Source: Thermomonas sp.
GTDB taxonomy: Bacteria > Pseudomonadota > Gammaproteobacteria > Xanthomonadales > Xanthomonadaceae
Assembly (NCBI GenBank): GCA_016720345.1
Contig: JADKKV010000001.1
Coordinates: 299,433 to 363,432, forward strand
Direction of reading: 5' to 3'
Length of the DNA: 64,000 bases
Under the pieces are notes generated by a model. The model was not told the DNA's origin, searched no databases, and worked only from the letters and a program-made list of their open reading frames with translations. This document shows, piece after piece, positions 35,560-44,912 of the stretch. Position numbers and translations under genes: made by a program. Within the stretch, counting starts at the first letter, position 1. The number at the start of each line of letters is the position of its first letter.

Positions 35560-36789
35560 ATGCAGCGGGTCGCGATTCTCGGCGCCACCGGTTCGATCGG
35601 CGCCTCGGCGCTGGACGTGGTCGCGCGCCATCCCGGGCAGATGCGCGCCAGCGTGCTGGCCGCCGGCAGCAAGGTCGGCGAACTGGTCGCGCTGTGCCGC
35701 GTGCACCAACCGGAACACGCGGTGGTCGCCGATCCGGCGCGCTTCGCGGACCTGCGCGCGGGCTTGGTGGAGGCAGGGCTGGACACCCAGCCGCACGCAG
35801 GCGGCGCCGCCCTCGACGCACTGGCCGCCAGCGACGCCTGCGACAGCGTGGTCGCGGCGATCGTCGGCGCCGCCGGGCTGTCCTCCACACTGGCAGCGGC
35901 GCGCGCCGGCAAGCGCCTGCTGCTGGCCAACAAGGAATCGCTGGTGCTGGCGGGCGAGCTGCTGATGCAGGCCGCGCACGCAGGCGGCGCAACCATCGTG
36001 CCGATCGACAGCGAGCACAATGCGGTGTTCCAGTGCTGGTCGGCCGCGCACGGGCGCGCCGATGGCGGGCGCCACGGTTCGCTCGAGGATCCGGCGGCGG
36101 CGGTATCGCGGATCACCCTGACCGCGTCCGGCGGCCCGTTCCGCGGCAGGCCACGGGCAACGCTTGCCGAGGTCACCCCCGCGCAGGCAGTGGCGCACCC
36201 GAAATGGTCGATGGGGCCGAAGATCTCGGTGGATTCGGCCACCCTGATGAACAAGGGCCTGGAGGTCATCGAGGCCCACCACCTGTTCGGGCTGGATGCG
36301 GACCGGATCCGGGTGCTGGTGCATCCGCAGTCGCTGGTGCACGCCATCGTCGATTTCGTGGACGGCAGTTCGCTGGCGCAGCTGGGGCTGCCGGACATGC
36401 GCACCGCGCTGGCGGTGGGCCTGGGCTGGCCGCGGCGGATCGCCTCCGGGGTCGCCCCGCTCGACCTGCTGGCGCAGGGCGGCAAGCTGGAGTTCGAGCC
36501 GCCCGACCTCGACGCCTTCCCCTGCCTGGCCCTGGCCTGGCGCGCGCTGGCGGCCGGCGGCACCGCCCCGGCGGCGCTCAACGCCGCCAACGAGGAGGCC
36601 GTTTCAGCCTTTCTTCAGGGCCGGATCGGTTTCCTGTCGATTCCCGACACCGTCGCCGCGACCCTGGACGCCATGCCCACCCAGCCCGCCGATTCGCTGG
36701 ACGCGCTGCTGCACGCGGACGCGCGCGCGCGCGCCGTGGCGCTGGCGCGCATCGACGCCCTTGCCAACCGGAACCACGCGCAGCCATGA
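35560..36789 (+). CDS. dxr: 1-deoxy-D-xylulose 5-phosphate reductoisomerase
   Basis: A 409-residue NADPH-dependent enzyme with the N-terminal GATGSIGAS nucleotide motif (8-16), [53 protein letters not shown] region and [12 protein letters not shown]. It makes 2-C-methylerythritol 4-phosphate in the non-mevalonate isoprenoid pathway and is the target of fosmidomycin. The stop overlaps the rseP ATG. Confidence 0.98.
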   Translation: MQRVAILGATGSIGASALDVVARHPGQMRASVLAAGSKVGELVALCRVHQPEHAVVADPARFADLRAGLVEAGLDTQPHAGGAALDALAASDACDSVVAAIVGAAGLSSTLAAARAGKRLLLANKESLVLAGELLMQAAHAGGATIVPIDSEHNAVFQCWSAAHGRADGGRHGSLEDPAAAVSRITLTASGGPFRGRPRATLAEVTPAQAVAHPKWSMGPKISVDSATLMNKGLEVIEAHHLFGLDADRIRVLVHPQSLVHAIVDFVDGSSLAQLGLPDMRTALAVGLGWPRRIASGVAPLDLLAQGGKLEFEPPDLDAFPCLALAWRALAAGGTAPAALNAANEEAVSAFLQGRIGFLSIPDTVAATLDAMPTQPADSLDALLHADARARAVALARIDALANRNHAQP

Positions 36790-38144
36790 CCACCTTCCTC
36801 GGATCGCTGTGGTGGCTGCTGGTGGCGCTGGGGGTGCTGGTGACCTTCCACGAGTTCGGCCATTTCTGGGTCGCCCGCCGCTGCGGCGTCAAGGTGCTGC
36901 GCTTCTCGGTCGGCTTTGGCCGCGCGCTGTGGTCGCGGCGCGGCAAGGACGGTACCGAGTACGTGATCGCCGCGATCCCGCTTGGCGGCTACGTGAAGAT
37001 GTCGGACGAACGCGAGGGCGAGGTCCCCGCGGCTGAGCTCGACCAGGCCTTCAACCGCCAGGGCGTCTGGAAGCGGATCGCGATCGTGGCTGCCGGCCCG
37101 CTGGCCAACCTGCTGCTGGCGGTCGCGTTGCTGTGGGCGATGCTGGTGGTCGGCCGCCCGGACTACGCCCCGGTGGTCGGCAAGGCCGAGGGCATCGCCG
37201 CGCAGGCCGGGTTGCGCGCGGGCGATTCGATCCGTGCGGTCGACGGCCGCGACACCCCGACCTGGAGCGAGGCGCTGATGGCGCTGACGGTGGCCGCGCT
37301 CGACCGCAGGCCGGTGCAGGTGCAGGTCGCCCACGCCAACGGCGCCGAATCCACCCACGCGCTGGCGCTGGACCGCCTGCCTGCGGGCTTCGACGAATCG
37401 CGCGCGGTGCAGGCGGTTGGCCTGACCGCCCGCCACGACCTGCTGCCGGCGGTGGTCGGCAAGGTCAGCGAGGGCCTGCCGGCCTGGGGCGTGCTGGCCG
37501 AAGGCGACCGCATCACCGCGGTCGACGCCCATCCGGTCGGCAGCTTCGACGACATCGCCCCGCTGGTGAAGGCGCTCGGCGAACGCGGCGGCCCGGGCAT
37601 GGTCGAGGTCGAACGCGACGGTGAGCGGCTGGCGCTGGAGCTGACCCCGGCGCGGCGCGGCAACCCCGACGGCAGCACCAGCTGGCTGCTCGGGGTGGCC
37701 AATGCGGGCGTCGCCCGGCCGGCGCCCGACGCAGTCCTGCGGCTCAACCCGATCGCCGCGATCCCGGCGGCGATCGACGAAACCGGCTACCAGGTGCAGC
37801 AGCTGTTCGCGATGATTGGGCGCGCGTTCAGCGGCCGCGTTTCGGTGCAGAACACGGTCTCCGGGCCGATCGCCATCGCCCAGGCCGCGAATGCCTATGC
37901 CAGCGGCGGCGTGGCGTGGTTCCTGAACTTCCTGGCCCTGCTGTCGGTCAGCCTTGCGATCCTCAACCTGCTGCCGATTCCCGTCTTGGACGGTGGTCAC
38001 CTGCTGTATTACCTTATCGAGCTGGCCACCGGCCGCCCCGTGGGCGATCGCGCGATGGCCATCGGCCAGTACCTCGGCCTCGCGTTGATCGCGGGGCTGA
38101 CGGGGCTGGCGTTCTACAACGACATCCTGCGCCTGGTGTCGTGA
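36786..38144 (+). CDS. rseP: Site-2 intramembrane zinc metalloprotease RseP
   Basis: A 452-residue M50 protease with the HEFGH zinc site ([14 protein letters not shown], near residue 22), two tandem periplasmic PDZ domains (about 110-290) and the C-terminal motif [15 protein letters not shown] carrying the third ligand. It cleaves the anti-sigma factor RseA in the sigma-E envelope stress response and clears signal peptides. It is coupled to dxr by a 4-nt overlap and lies upstream of bamA, itself a sigma-E-related gene. Confidence 0.97.
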   Translation: MTTFLGSLWWLLVALGVLVTFHEFGHFWVARRCGVKVLRFSVGFGRALWSRRGKDGTEYVIAAIPLGGYVKMSDEREGEVPAAELDQAFNRQGVWKRIAIVAAGPLANLLLAVALLWAMLVVGRPDYAPVVGKAEGIAAQAGLRAGDSIRAVDGRDTPTWSEALMALTVAALDRRPVQVQVAHANGAESTHALALDRLPAGFDESRAVQAVGLTARHDLLPAVVGKVSEGLPAWGVLAEGDRITAVDAHPVGSFDDIAPLVKALGERGGPGMVEVERDGERLALELTPARRGNPDGSTSWLLGVANAGVARPAPDAVLRLNPIAAIPAAIDETGYQVQQLFAMIGRAFSGRVSVQNTVSGPIAIAQAANAYASGGVAWFLNFLALLSVSLAILNLLPIPVLDGGHLLYYLIELATGRPVGDRAMAIGQYLGLALIAGLTGLAFYNDILRLVS

Positions 38145-38205
38145 CGCGTCGCTCCCCCGCCGCTGGCGCCACCCGCGCCCGCCCAGCACCACGTTCCGCA
38201 ACCGG

Positions 38206-40668
38206 ATGTTCCGAATGACCCGACCCTTGTCCCGCCGCCTGCTTACCCTTGCCCTGGCTTCGGCGCTTGCGCTGCCAGCCTGGGCACAGGCGGCGTTCGC
38301 ACCGTTCACGGTCAGCGACATCCGCATCGAAGGCCTGCAGCGCATCGGCGCCGGCACGGTCTTCACCTACCTGCCGGTCGAGCGCGGCGACACCCTCGAC
38401 CAGGCCCGCGCCGGCGAGGCCATGCGCGCGCTGTACAAGACCGGCTTCTTCGAGGACGTGCGCCTGGACCACCAGGGCAGCATCCTGGTGATCACCGTGG
38501 TCGAGCGCCCGGCGATCAACAAGCTGACCCTGGTCGGCAACAAGGACCTGAAGTCGGAGGACCTGCTCAAGGGCCTGAAGGAAATCGGACTGGCCGAAGG
38601 CGAGACCTTCAACAAGCTCAACCTGGACCGGGTCACCCAGGAGCTGAACCGCCAGTACAACAACCGCGGCAAGTACAGCGTCGAGATCGAACCGAACGTG
38701 GAGCGGCTGGACCGCAACCGGATCAACCTGACCCTGAACATCAAGGAAGGCAAGGCCGCCAAGATCCGCCATATCAACCTGGTCGGCAACGAGAGCTACA
38801 GCGACGAGGACATCACCAAGGCGTGGGAGTCCAAGACCAGCAACTGGATGTCCTGGTACAAGCGCGACGACCAGTACTCGCGCGAGAAGCTGTCCGGCGA
38901 CATCGAGAAGCTGAACGCGTGGTACCTCAACCGCGGCCACGTCGATTTCAGCCTGGACACCACCCAGGTCGCGATCAGCCCCGACAAGAAGGACATGTTC
39001 CTCACCGCCGGGATCACCGAAGGCGAGGTCTACACCTTCTCCGGCGTCACCGTTTCCGGCGACACCGTGCTGCCGAAGGAGGAAATCGAGCTGATCGTCG
39101 CCTTCATCAAGCCCGGCAGCACCTTCTCGCGCGGCCTGCTGGAGCTGGCGACCGACGCGATCGCCGCGCGCCTGTCCAACATCGGCTATGCCTTCGCCCA
39201 GGTGAACCCGGTACCGGCGATCGACCGCGACAAGCGCACCGTCGCCATCGACATGCAGGTGCAACCCGGGCCGCGCGTCAACGTGCGCCGGATCGTGTTC
39301 AAGGGCAACACCCGCACCGCCGACATCGTGCTGCGCCGCGAAATGCGCCAGTTCGAGGGCAGCTGGTATTCGCAGGCCGCGATCGACCGCAGCAAGGTCC
39401 GCCTGTCGCGGCTCGGGTACTTCGAGGAAGTGGAAGTCGAGAGCGAACCGGTCGCCGGCAGCGACGACCAGGTCGACGTGGTGTACACGGTGAAGGAAAC
39501 CACCTCGGGCAGCATCGCGGCCGGCGTCGGCTATTCGCAGCTGTCGGGCGTCAACCTGTCGCTGCAGCTGTCGGAGAACAATTTCCTCGGCACCGGCAAC
39601 CGGGTGTCGATGGCGGTGACCAGCAGCACCTACCAGAAGCGCTACGACTTCTCGTTCATGAACCCGTACTTCTCCGACGAGGGCCTGTCGCTCGGGTACA
39701 ACCTCTGGTGGCGCGAATTCGACTATTCCAGCTACAACGTCGCCCAGTACTCGACCAACAGCGGCGCGGCGCAGGCCTTCCTCGGCCTGCCGCTGAGCGA
39801 AGCCGATTCGGTCTCGCTGATGTTCGGGATCGATTCCAACGAGATCCTCGCGGTTCCCGGTTCCACCCCGCCGCCACTGATCGACTACATCAACGCGGTG
39901 GGCAACCGCACCTTCAAGTCCTGGCGGACCCAGCTGGGCTGGTCGCGCGACACCCGCAACGATTTCTTCGTCCCGGTGGTCGGCAGCACCCAGAGCGTGT
40001 CGGCGGAAATCGCGTTGCCGGGATCCACCGTCGAGTATTACAAGGTGTCCTTCGATTTCGCCAAGTACTGGCCGCTCAACCCGGCGCTGGTCCTGCGCAC
40101 CGGGCTCAACTTCGGCTACGGCGATTCCTACGGCAAGGATTTCGTGCGCAACCTCTGCTACACCGCGCCGACCCTGCCGACCACCGGGAACCCCAACCCG
40201 CCACCGCCGCCGGCGCCCACCGACCCCTGCCTGATCACGTCGCCGGACTACGACAAGACGGTGACCGCCACCGGGTTGCCGTTCTTCGAGAACTTCTACG
40301 CAGGCGGCATCGCCGCCCAGGGCAAGGTCCGCGGCTTCGTCGACAACACGCTGGGGCCTGCCTATACGTCACCCCTGGGCTATCGCCAGCCGCTGGGTGG
40401 GTCGTTCCTGCTGGCCGGCTCGGTGGAGGCGATCTTCCCGAAGCTGTTCGACAGCCCGGCGGCACGGATTTCCGCGTTCCTGGACTTCGGCAACGTCTAC
40501 GACGGCTGGGACAACTTCAGCGCCAGCGAATTGCGCGCCTCCACCGGCGTTGCCCTGCAGTGGCGCTCGCCGATGGGTCCGCTGTCGATCAGCTACGCGT
40601 TCCCGCTGCGCAAGAAGGACTACGACCAGATCGAGCGGCTGCAGTTCACCTTCGGCGGCCAGCTGTAA
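38206..40668 (+). CDS. bamA: Outer membrane protein assembly factor BamA
   Basis: An 820-residue Omp85 protein: signal peptide (to about LPAWAQA), five POTRA domains (about 30-430) and a 16-strand barrel with the lid-loop motif KVRGFVDNTLGP. It inserts beta-barrel proteins into the outer membrane. A Cys-flanked, proline-rich insertion (CYTAPTLP...PPPPPAPTDPC, about residues 650-680) lies in a predicted surface loop just before the VRGF strand region. The protein ends GGQL rather than with a terminal aromatic residue. The start may be 38206 or the ATG at 38215. No skp gene separates it from lpxD. Confidence 0.97.
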   Translation: MFRMTRPLSRRLLTLALASALALPAWAQAAFAPFTVSDIRIEGLQRIGAGTVFTYLPVERGDTLDQARAGEAMRALYKTGFFEDVRLDHQGSILVITVVERPAINKLTLVGNKDLKSEDLLKGLKEIGLAEGETFNKLNLDRVTQELNRQYNNRGKYSVEIEPNVERLDRNRINLTLNIKEGKAAKIRHINLVGNESYSDEDITKAWESKTSNWMSWYKRDDQYSREKLSGDIEKLNAWYLNRGHVDFSLDTTQVAISPDKKDMFLTAGITEGEVYTFSGVTVSGDTVLPKEEIELIVAFIKPGSTFSRGLLELATDAIAARLSNIGYAFAQVNPVPAIDRDKRTVAIDMQVQPGPRVNVRRIVFKGNTRTADIVLRREMRQFEGSWYSQAAIDRSKVRLSRLGYFEEVEVESEPVAGSDDQVDVVYTVKETTSGSIAAGVGYSQLSGVNLSLQLSENNFLGTGNRVSMAVTSSTYQKRYDFSFMNPYFSDEGLSLGYNLWWREFDYSSYNVAQYSTNSGAAQAFLGLPLSEADSVSLMFGIDSNEILAVPGSTPPPLIDYINAVGNRTFKSWRTQLGWSRDTRNDFFVPVVGSTQSVSAEIALPGSTVEYYKVSFDFAKYWPLNPALVLRTGLNFGYGDSYGKDFVRNLCYTAPTLPTTGNPNPPPPPAPTDPCLITSPDYDKTVTATGLPFFENFYAGGIAAQGKVRGFVDNTLGPAYTSPLGYRQPLGGSFLLAGSVEAIFPKLFDSPAARISAFLDFGNVYDGWDNFSASELRASTGVALQWRSPMGPLSISYAFPLRKKDYDQIERLQFTFGGQL

Positions 40669-40683
40669 CCGCGGATACCGCGC

Positions 40684-41706
40684 ATGCCCATGCCAGCCTT
40701 CGCAGCCTCGGAACTGGCGCTTCGGTTCGGGCTTGAACTGCGCGGCGAAGACCGCCAGGTGCACGGCGTCGGTACCCTGGCGATGGCGGGCCCGGACCAG
40801 CTCGGCTTCCTCGCCAACCCGCGCTACCGCAGCCAGCTGGCGGACACCGCCGCCGGCGTGGTGGTGCTCCGCGCGGAGGATGCGGATGCGCGCGCGGGGA
40901 CGTTGCTGGTGGCGCGCGATCCGTACGTCGCGTTCGCCCGGATCGCCTCCCTGTTCGAACCGAGGCCGGCGCGCGTGCCCGGCATCCATCCCAGCGCTGC
41001 GATCGATCCGACCGCCACGGTCGATCCCGCCGCGCAGGTCGGCCCGCATGTCGCGATCGGCGCACGCAGCCGGATCGGCGCGGGCGCCTGCATCGGCCCC
41101 GGCTGCGTGCTCGGCGACGACTGCGAGGTCGGCGAAGGCTGCGAACTGGTTGCCCGCGTGACCCTGGTGACCCGGGTCCGGCTCGGCAAGCGGGTGCTGG
41201 TGCATCCGGGCGCGGTGCTGGGCGCGGATGGCTTCGGCATCGCCATGGACCACGGCCACTGGACCAAGGTGCCGCAGCTCGGCGGGGTGGTGGTCGGCGA
41301 CGATTGCGAGATCGGCGCCAACACCACCATCGATCGCGGTGCACTCGGCGACACCGTGCTGGAAGAGGACGTGCGCCTGGACAACCAGATCCAGGTCGGC
41401 CACAACGCCCGGATCGGCGCGCACACCGCGATGGCCGGTTGTTCGGCGGTGGCCGGCAGCGCGAGCATCGGCCGCCACTGCCTGGTCGGCGGCGGCGCCG
41501 GCATCCTCGGCCACCTCGAGGTCTGCGACCGGGTGGTCATCACCGCGATGTCGCTGGTCACCCATTCGATCCGCGAACCCGGCGAGTATTCGTCGGGCAC
41601 CCCGCTGATGGACAATCGCAACTGGCGCAAGAGCGCCGCGCGTTTCAGGCAACTCGACCGCATCGCCCGGGCCATCCCGGGTGGCGGCGACAAGGACACC
41701 GCATGA
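40684..41706 (+). CDS. lpxD: UDP-3-O-(3-hydroxymyristoyl)glucosamine N-acyltransferase
   Basis: A 340-residue trimeric hexapeptide-repeat acyltransferase with an N-terminal uridine-binding domain, GADGFGIAMDHGHWTKVPQL and the catalytic His region NQIQVGHNARIGAHT. It adds the second acyl chain in lipid A synthesis. It starts 15 nt after bamA, and its TGA overlaps the fabZ ATG. Confidence 0.98.
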   Translation: MPMPAFAASELALRFGLELRGEDRQVHGVGTLAMAGPDQLGFLANPRYRSQLADTAAGVVVLRAEDADARAGTLLVARDPYVAFARIASLFEPRPARVPGIHPSAAIDPTATVDPAAQVGPHVAIGARSRIGAGACIGPGCVLGDDCEVGEGCELVARVTLVTRVRLGKRVLVHPGAVLGADGFGIAMDHGHWTKVPQLGGVVVGDDCEIGANTTIDRGALGDTVLEEDVRLDNQIQVGHNARIGAHTAMAGCSAVAGSASIGRHCLVGGGAGILGHLEVCDRVVITAMSLVTHSIREPGEYSSGTPLMDNRNWRKSAARFRQLDRIARAIPGGGDKDTA

Positions 41707-42155
41707 CCGTTTCATTGCCCGCCACGATCGCCGACATCCAGCGCCTGCTGCCGCACCGCTACCCGTTCCTGCTGGTGGACCGGGTGGTCGCGCTGGAGCC
41801 GCACAAGCGGGTGCTGGCGTACAAGCACGTCACCGCCAACGAGCAGTTCTTCCAGGGCCACTTCCCGGGCCGCCCGGTGATGCCCGGGGTGCTGGTGGTG
41901 GAGGCGTTGGCGCAGGCCGGCGGCCTGCTCACCCAGCTCTCCAAGCAGGACGGCGACGACATGGAGCAGCTGTTCTACCTGGTCAAGGTCGACAACGCGA
42001 AGTTCAGCCGGATGGTGGTGCCGGGCGACCGCCTCGACCTCGATGTCGAGCTGAAGCGGCAGATCCGCAACATGGCGCAATACGTGGGCGTCGCCCGCGT
42101 CGATGGCGAGCAGGTCGCCTGCGCCGAGATCCTGTGCGCGGCGGCACGGGCCTGA
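41703..42155 (+). CDS. fabZ: 3-hydroxyacyl-ACP dehydratase FabZ
   Basis: A 150-residue hot-dog-fold dehydratase with [14 protein letters not shown] and the active-site segment [20 protein letters not shown] (catalytic His, with Glu further on). It dehydrates 3-hydroxyacyl-ACP in fatty acid elongation, competing with LpxA and LpxD for hydroxymyristoyl-ACP. It lies between lpxD and lpxA, as in most gammaproteobacteria. Confidence 0.98.
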   Translation: MTVSLPATIADIQRLLPHRYPFLLVDRVVALEPHKRVLAYKHVTANEQFFQGHFPGRPVMPGVLVVEALAQAGGLLTQLSKQDGDDMEQLFYLVKVDNAKFSRMVVPGDRLDLDVELKRQIRNMAQYVGVARVDGEQVACAEILCAAARA

Positions 42156-42159
42156 TCCG

Positions 42160-42957
42160 ATGGCGAGCCCGGCCACGCCCCTGGTCCACCCGACCGCCGT
42201 GATCGACCCGGCGGCGCGGCTCGGCGCGGGCGTGCAGGTCGGCGCCTACGCGGTGATCGGCGCGGAGGTGGAGATCGGCGACGACTGCCGCATCGGCCCG
42301 CACTGCACCATCGAAGGCCCGACCCGGATCGGGCGTGGCAACGTCGTGCACGCGCATGCCGCGATCGGTGGTGCGCCGCAGGACAAGAAATACCGCGGCG
42401 AGCGGGTCGAACTGGTGATCGGCGACGGCAACTGCATCCGCGAGTTCGTCACCATCAACCGCGGCACCGGCGACGGCGGCGCGATCACCCGGATCGGCGA
42501 CCGCAACTGGATCCTTGCCTACACCCACGTGGCGCACGACTGCCTGATCGGCAGCGATTGCGTGTTCTCCAACAACGCCACCCTGGCCGGCCACGTCACC
42601 GTCGGCAACCACGTGATCCTCAGCGGGTTCGCCGGTGTCCACCAGTTCTGCCGGATCGGCGACCATGCCTTCATCGGCATGGGCGCCTTCGTCAACGGCG
42701 ACGTGCCGCCGTTCGTGATGGTGGCGCAGGAAAAATACGCGCGCGCGCGCGGGATCAACGCCGAGGGCCTGAAGCGCCGCGGGTTCGATGCAACCCGCAT
42801 CGCCAGCATCAAGCGCGCCTACCGCGCGCTGTACATGGGCGACGCCAGGCTGGACGAGGCCAAGGCCGAACTGGGCGAGATCGCCGATTCCGGCAGCGAC
42901 GACGTGCGCGCGATGCTGGACTTCATCGAGCGCGGCGAGCGGCCGCTTCTGCGGTGA
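42160..42957 (+). CDS. lpxA: UDP-N-acetylglucosamine acyltransferase
   Basis: A 265-residue left-handed beta-helix enzyme catalysing the first step of lipid A synthesis. [12 protein letters not shown], the catalytic His segment [14 protein letters not shown] and [16 protein letters not shown] are all present. It starts 4 nt after fabZ. A 27-bp inverted repeat separates it from lpxB, an unusual gap in this otherwise tightly packed operon. Confidence 0.98.
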   Translation: MASPATPLVHPTAVIDPAARLGAGVQVGAYAVIGAEVEIGDDCRIGPHCTIEGPTRIGRGNVVHAHAAIGGAPQDKKYRGERVELVIGDGNCIREFVTINRGTGDGGAITRIGDRNWILAYTHVAHDCLIGSDCVFSNNATLAGHVTVGNHVILSGFAGVHQFCRIGDHAFIGMGAFVNGDVPPFVMVAQEKYARARGINAEGLKRRGFDATRIASIKRAYRALYMGDARLDEAKAELGEIADSGSDDVRAMLDFIERGERPLLR

Positions 42958-42970
42958 GTACCGGGTTCGT

Positions 42971-43047
42971 CGGGTTCGGCCATGGGGTATTCCCCAAGTC
43001 GCTCCCCGATACTCGCTTTGTTGGGAAACACCCCATGGCCGAACCCG
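42971..43047. repeat. Long inverted repeat between lpxA and lpxB
   Basis: 27-bp arms (42971-42997 and 43021-43047) with two mismatches and a 23-nt loop. The outer part is CGGGTTCGGCCATGGGGT. The hairpin lies wholly between lpxA and lpxB and has no T-tract, so it is more likely a REP/MITE-like element or a processing/stability signal than a terminator. Confidence 0.85.
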
Positions 43048-43072
43048 CCGCCGACTTTCACGGGTGATGTGA

Positions 43073-44215
43073 GTGAGCCTCCGTATCGCCCTATGCGCCG
43101 GCGAAGCCTCCGGCGACCAGCTCGGCGCCGGCCTGGTCGCGGAACTGCGCGCGCGCTTCCCCGACGCACATTTCGCCGGAATCGGTGGCGATGCGATGCG
43201 CGCCGCCGGCCTGGACGCATGGTTCGACGCCAGCGAACTGGCGGTGATGGGCCTGGCCGAGGTGCTGGCGCACCTGCCGCGCCTGCTGCGGCTGCGCAAG
43301 GCGTTCCGCCAGCGCGTGCTTGCCTTCCAGCCGGACGTGTACATCGGCATCGACGCGCCGGACTTCAACCTCGGCGTGGAGCGCTGGCTCAAGCGGCGCG
43401 GGGTGCGCTGCGTGCACTACGTCAGCCCGTCGGTGTGGGCCTGGCGGGAGTCGCGCGCGGCGAAGATCGGCGCCAGCGCCGACCGCGTGCTGTGCCTGTT
43501 CCCGATGGAACCGCCGATCTATGCCCGGCATGCGGTCGACGCGGTGTTCGTCGGACACCCGCTGGCGGATGCAATCCCGCTGCAGCCGGACCGCGCCGCC
43601 GCGCGCGCGGCGCTTGGCGCGCCGGATGCCGCGCCGGTCCTCGCCCTGCTGCCGGGCAGCCGGCTCGGCGAGATCGAGCGCATGCTGCCGGTGTTCATCG
43701 CCGCCGCCAGCAGGCTGCGTGGCGACATGCCGGGCCTGCGCGTGCTGGTGCCCGCCGCCAACCCGCAGTGCCGCGCGGCGATCACGCGCATCGCCGGCGA
43801 TGCACCGGGCCTGCGCGTGCTCGACGGCGACGCGCAGCGCGCGATGATCGCCAGCGACGTGGTCCTGCTGGCCTCCGGCACCGCCGCGCTGGAAGCGATG
43901 CTGTGCAAGCGGCCGATGGTGGTCGGCCACCGCATCGCCGGCCTGACCTATGCCATCGTCAGGGCGTTCGGGCTGCTGAAGTCGGCGCATGTCAGCCTGC
44001 CGAACATCCTTGTCGGCAAGCCACTCATCCCGGAACTGCTGCAGGACGACTGCACGGTGGACGGCGTGCATGCGGCGTTGTTGCGCTGGTTCCGCGATGG
44101 CGACGCGGTGGCGGCACTGCAGCCGGAATTCCTCGCGACCCACGAAACCCTGCGCCGCGATGCATCGGCACGCGCCGCCGATGCAATCGCATCGCTGCTG
44201 CCCGCGCGCGCATGA
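43073..44215 (+). CDS. lpxB: Lipid-A-disaccharide synthase
   Basis: A 380-residue GT19 glycosyltransferase with the N-terminal [30 protein letters not shown] and [15 protein letters not shown]. It joins lipid X to UDP-2,3-diacylglucosamine at the inner membrane. The start is GTG at 43073. The stop overlaps the rnhB ATG. Confidence 0.97.
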   Translation: MSLRIALCAGEASGDQLGAGLVAELRARFPDAHFAGIGGDAMRAAGLDAWFDASELAVMGLAEVLAHLPRLLRLRKAFRQRVLAFQPDVYIGIDAPDFNLGVERWLKRRGVRCVHYVSPSVWAWRESRAAKIGASADRVLCLFPMEPPIYARHAVDAVFVGHPLADAIPLQPDRAAARAALGAPDAAPVLALLPGSRLGEIERMLPVFIAAASRLRGDMPGLRVLVPAANPQCRAAITRIAGDAPGLRVLDGDAQRAMIASDVVLLASGTAALEAMLCKRPMVVGHRIAGLTYAIVRAFGLLKSAHVSLPNILVGKPLIPELLQDDCTVDGVHAALLRWFRDGDAVAALQPEFLATHETLRRDASARAADAIASLLPARA

Positions 44216-44793
44216 CCCTGCTCGTCGCCGGTGTCGACGAAGCCGGGCGCGGTCCGCTGGCGGGACCGGTCTGCGTGGCCGCGGTGATCCTGGATCCGGC
44301 GCGCGCGATCGATGGCCTGGACGATTCCAAGCAGCTCAGCGAGCGCAAGCGCGAGGCGTTGTATCCGCTGATCCTGGAGCGCGCGCTGGGGTGGCGCATC
44401 GAATTCGTCGAAGCCGCGGAGATCGATGCCATCAACATCCTGCAGGCGACCCTGCTCGGCATGCGCCGCGCCGTGCTGGGGCTGTCGCCGGCGGCCACCC
44501 ATGCCCTGGTCGACGGCAACCGCGTGCCGGACGGCCTGCCCTGCGCGGCCACCGCGATCATCGATGGCGACGCGCTGGAGCCGGCGATCATGGCCGCCTC
44601 GGTCCTCGCCAAGGTCGCGCGGGATGCGCGCATGCGCGACCTGCACCTGCAATTCCCGCAGTACGGCTTCGACCGCCACAAGGGCTACCCGAGCGCCCTG
44701 CACCGCGAGGCGCTGCGCCTGCATGGCCCGTGCCCGCAGCACCGGCGCAGCTTCGCCCCGGTGCGGCAGGCGCTGGCGGCCGCCGGCACCTGA
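44212..44793 (+). CDS. rnhB: Ribonuclease HII
   Basis: A 193-residue RNase HII with the N-terminal catalytic motif [25 protein letters not shown] and [13 protein letters not shown]. It removes ribonucleotides and RNA primers from DNA. It overlaps lpxB by 4 nt and precedes dnaE after a 119-bp gap containing a promoter. Confidence 0.98.
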   Translation: MTLLVAGVDEAGRGPLAGPVCVAAVILDPARAIDGLDDSKQLSERKREALYPLILERALGWRIEFVEAAEIDAINILQATLLGMRRAVLGLSPAATHALVDGNRVPDGLPCAATAIIDGDALEPAIMAASVLAKVARDARMRDLHLQFPQYGFDRHKGYPSALHREALRLHGPCPQHRRSFAPVRQALAAAGT

Positions 44794-44844
44794 TCCCCGG
44801 CCGCCGCGCAGGGCCCGTCGCCGCGCGCGCGCTGCTGTCAAGGC

Positions 44845-44873
44845 TTGTCCGCGCACGGTGGCGGCCCTACCCT
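44845..44873 (+). promoter_or_regulatory. Promoter candidate of dnaE
   Basis: TTGTCC (44845-44850), 17-bp spacer, TACCCT (44868-44873), then GGAG (44903-44906) and the ATG at 44913. A start near 44880 would allow dnaE expression independent of the lpx genes. Confidence 0.5.
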
Positions 44874-44912
44874 GCGGGTTGACCCTGCGCGTCGCCGCGC
44901 CCGCGGAGCACG

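Noticed and set aside
42971-43047. Intrinsic terminator between lpxA and lpxB
   Set aside because: No T-tract follows the hairpin on either strand, and lpxB lies in the same operon without an obvious promoter of its own.
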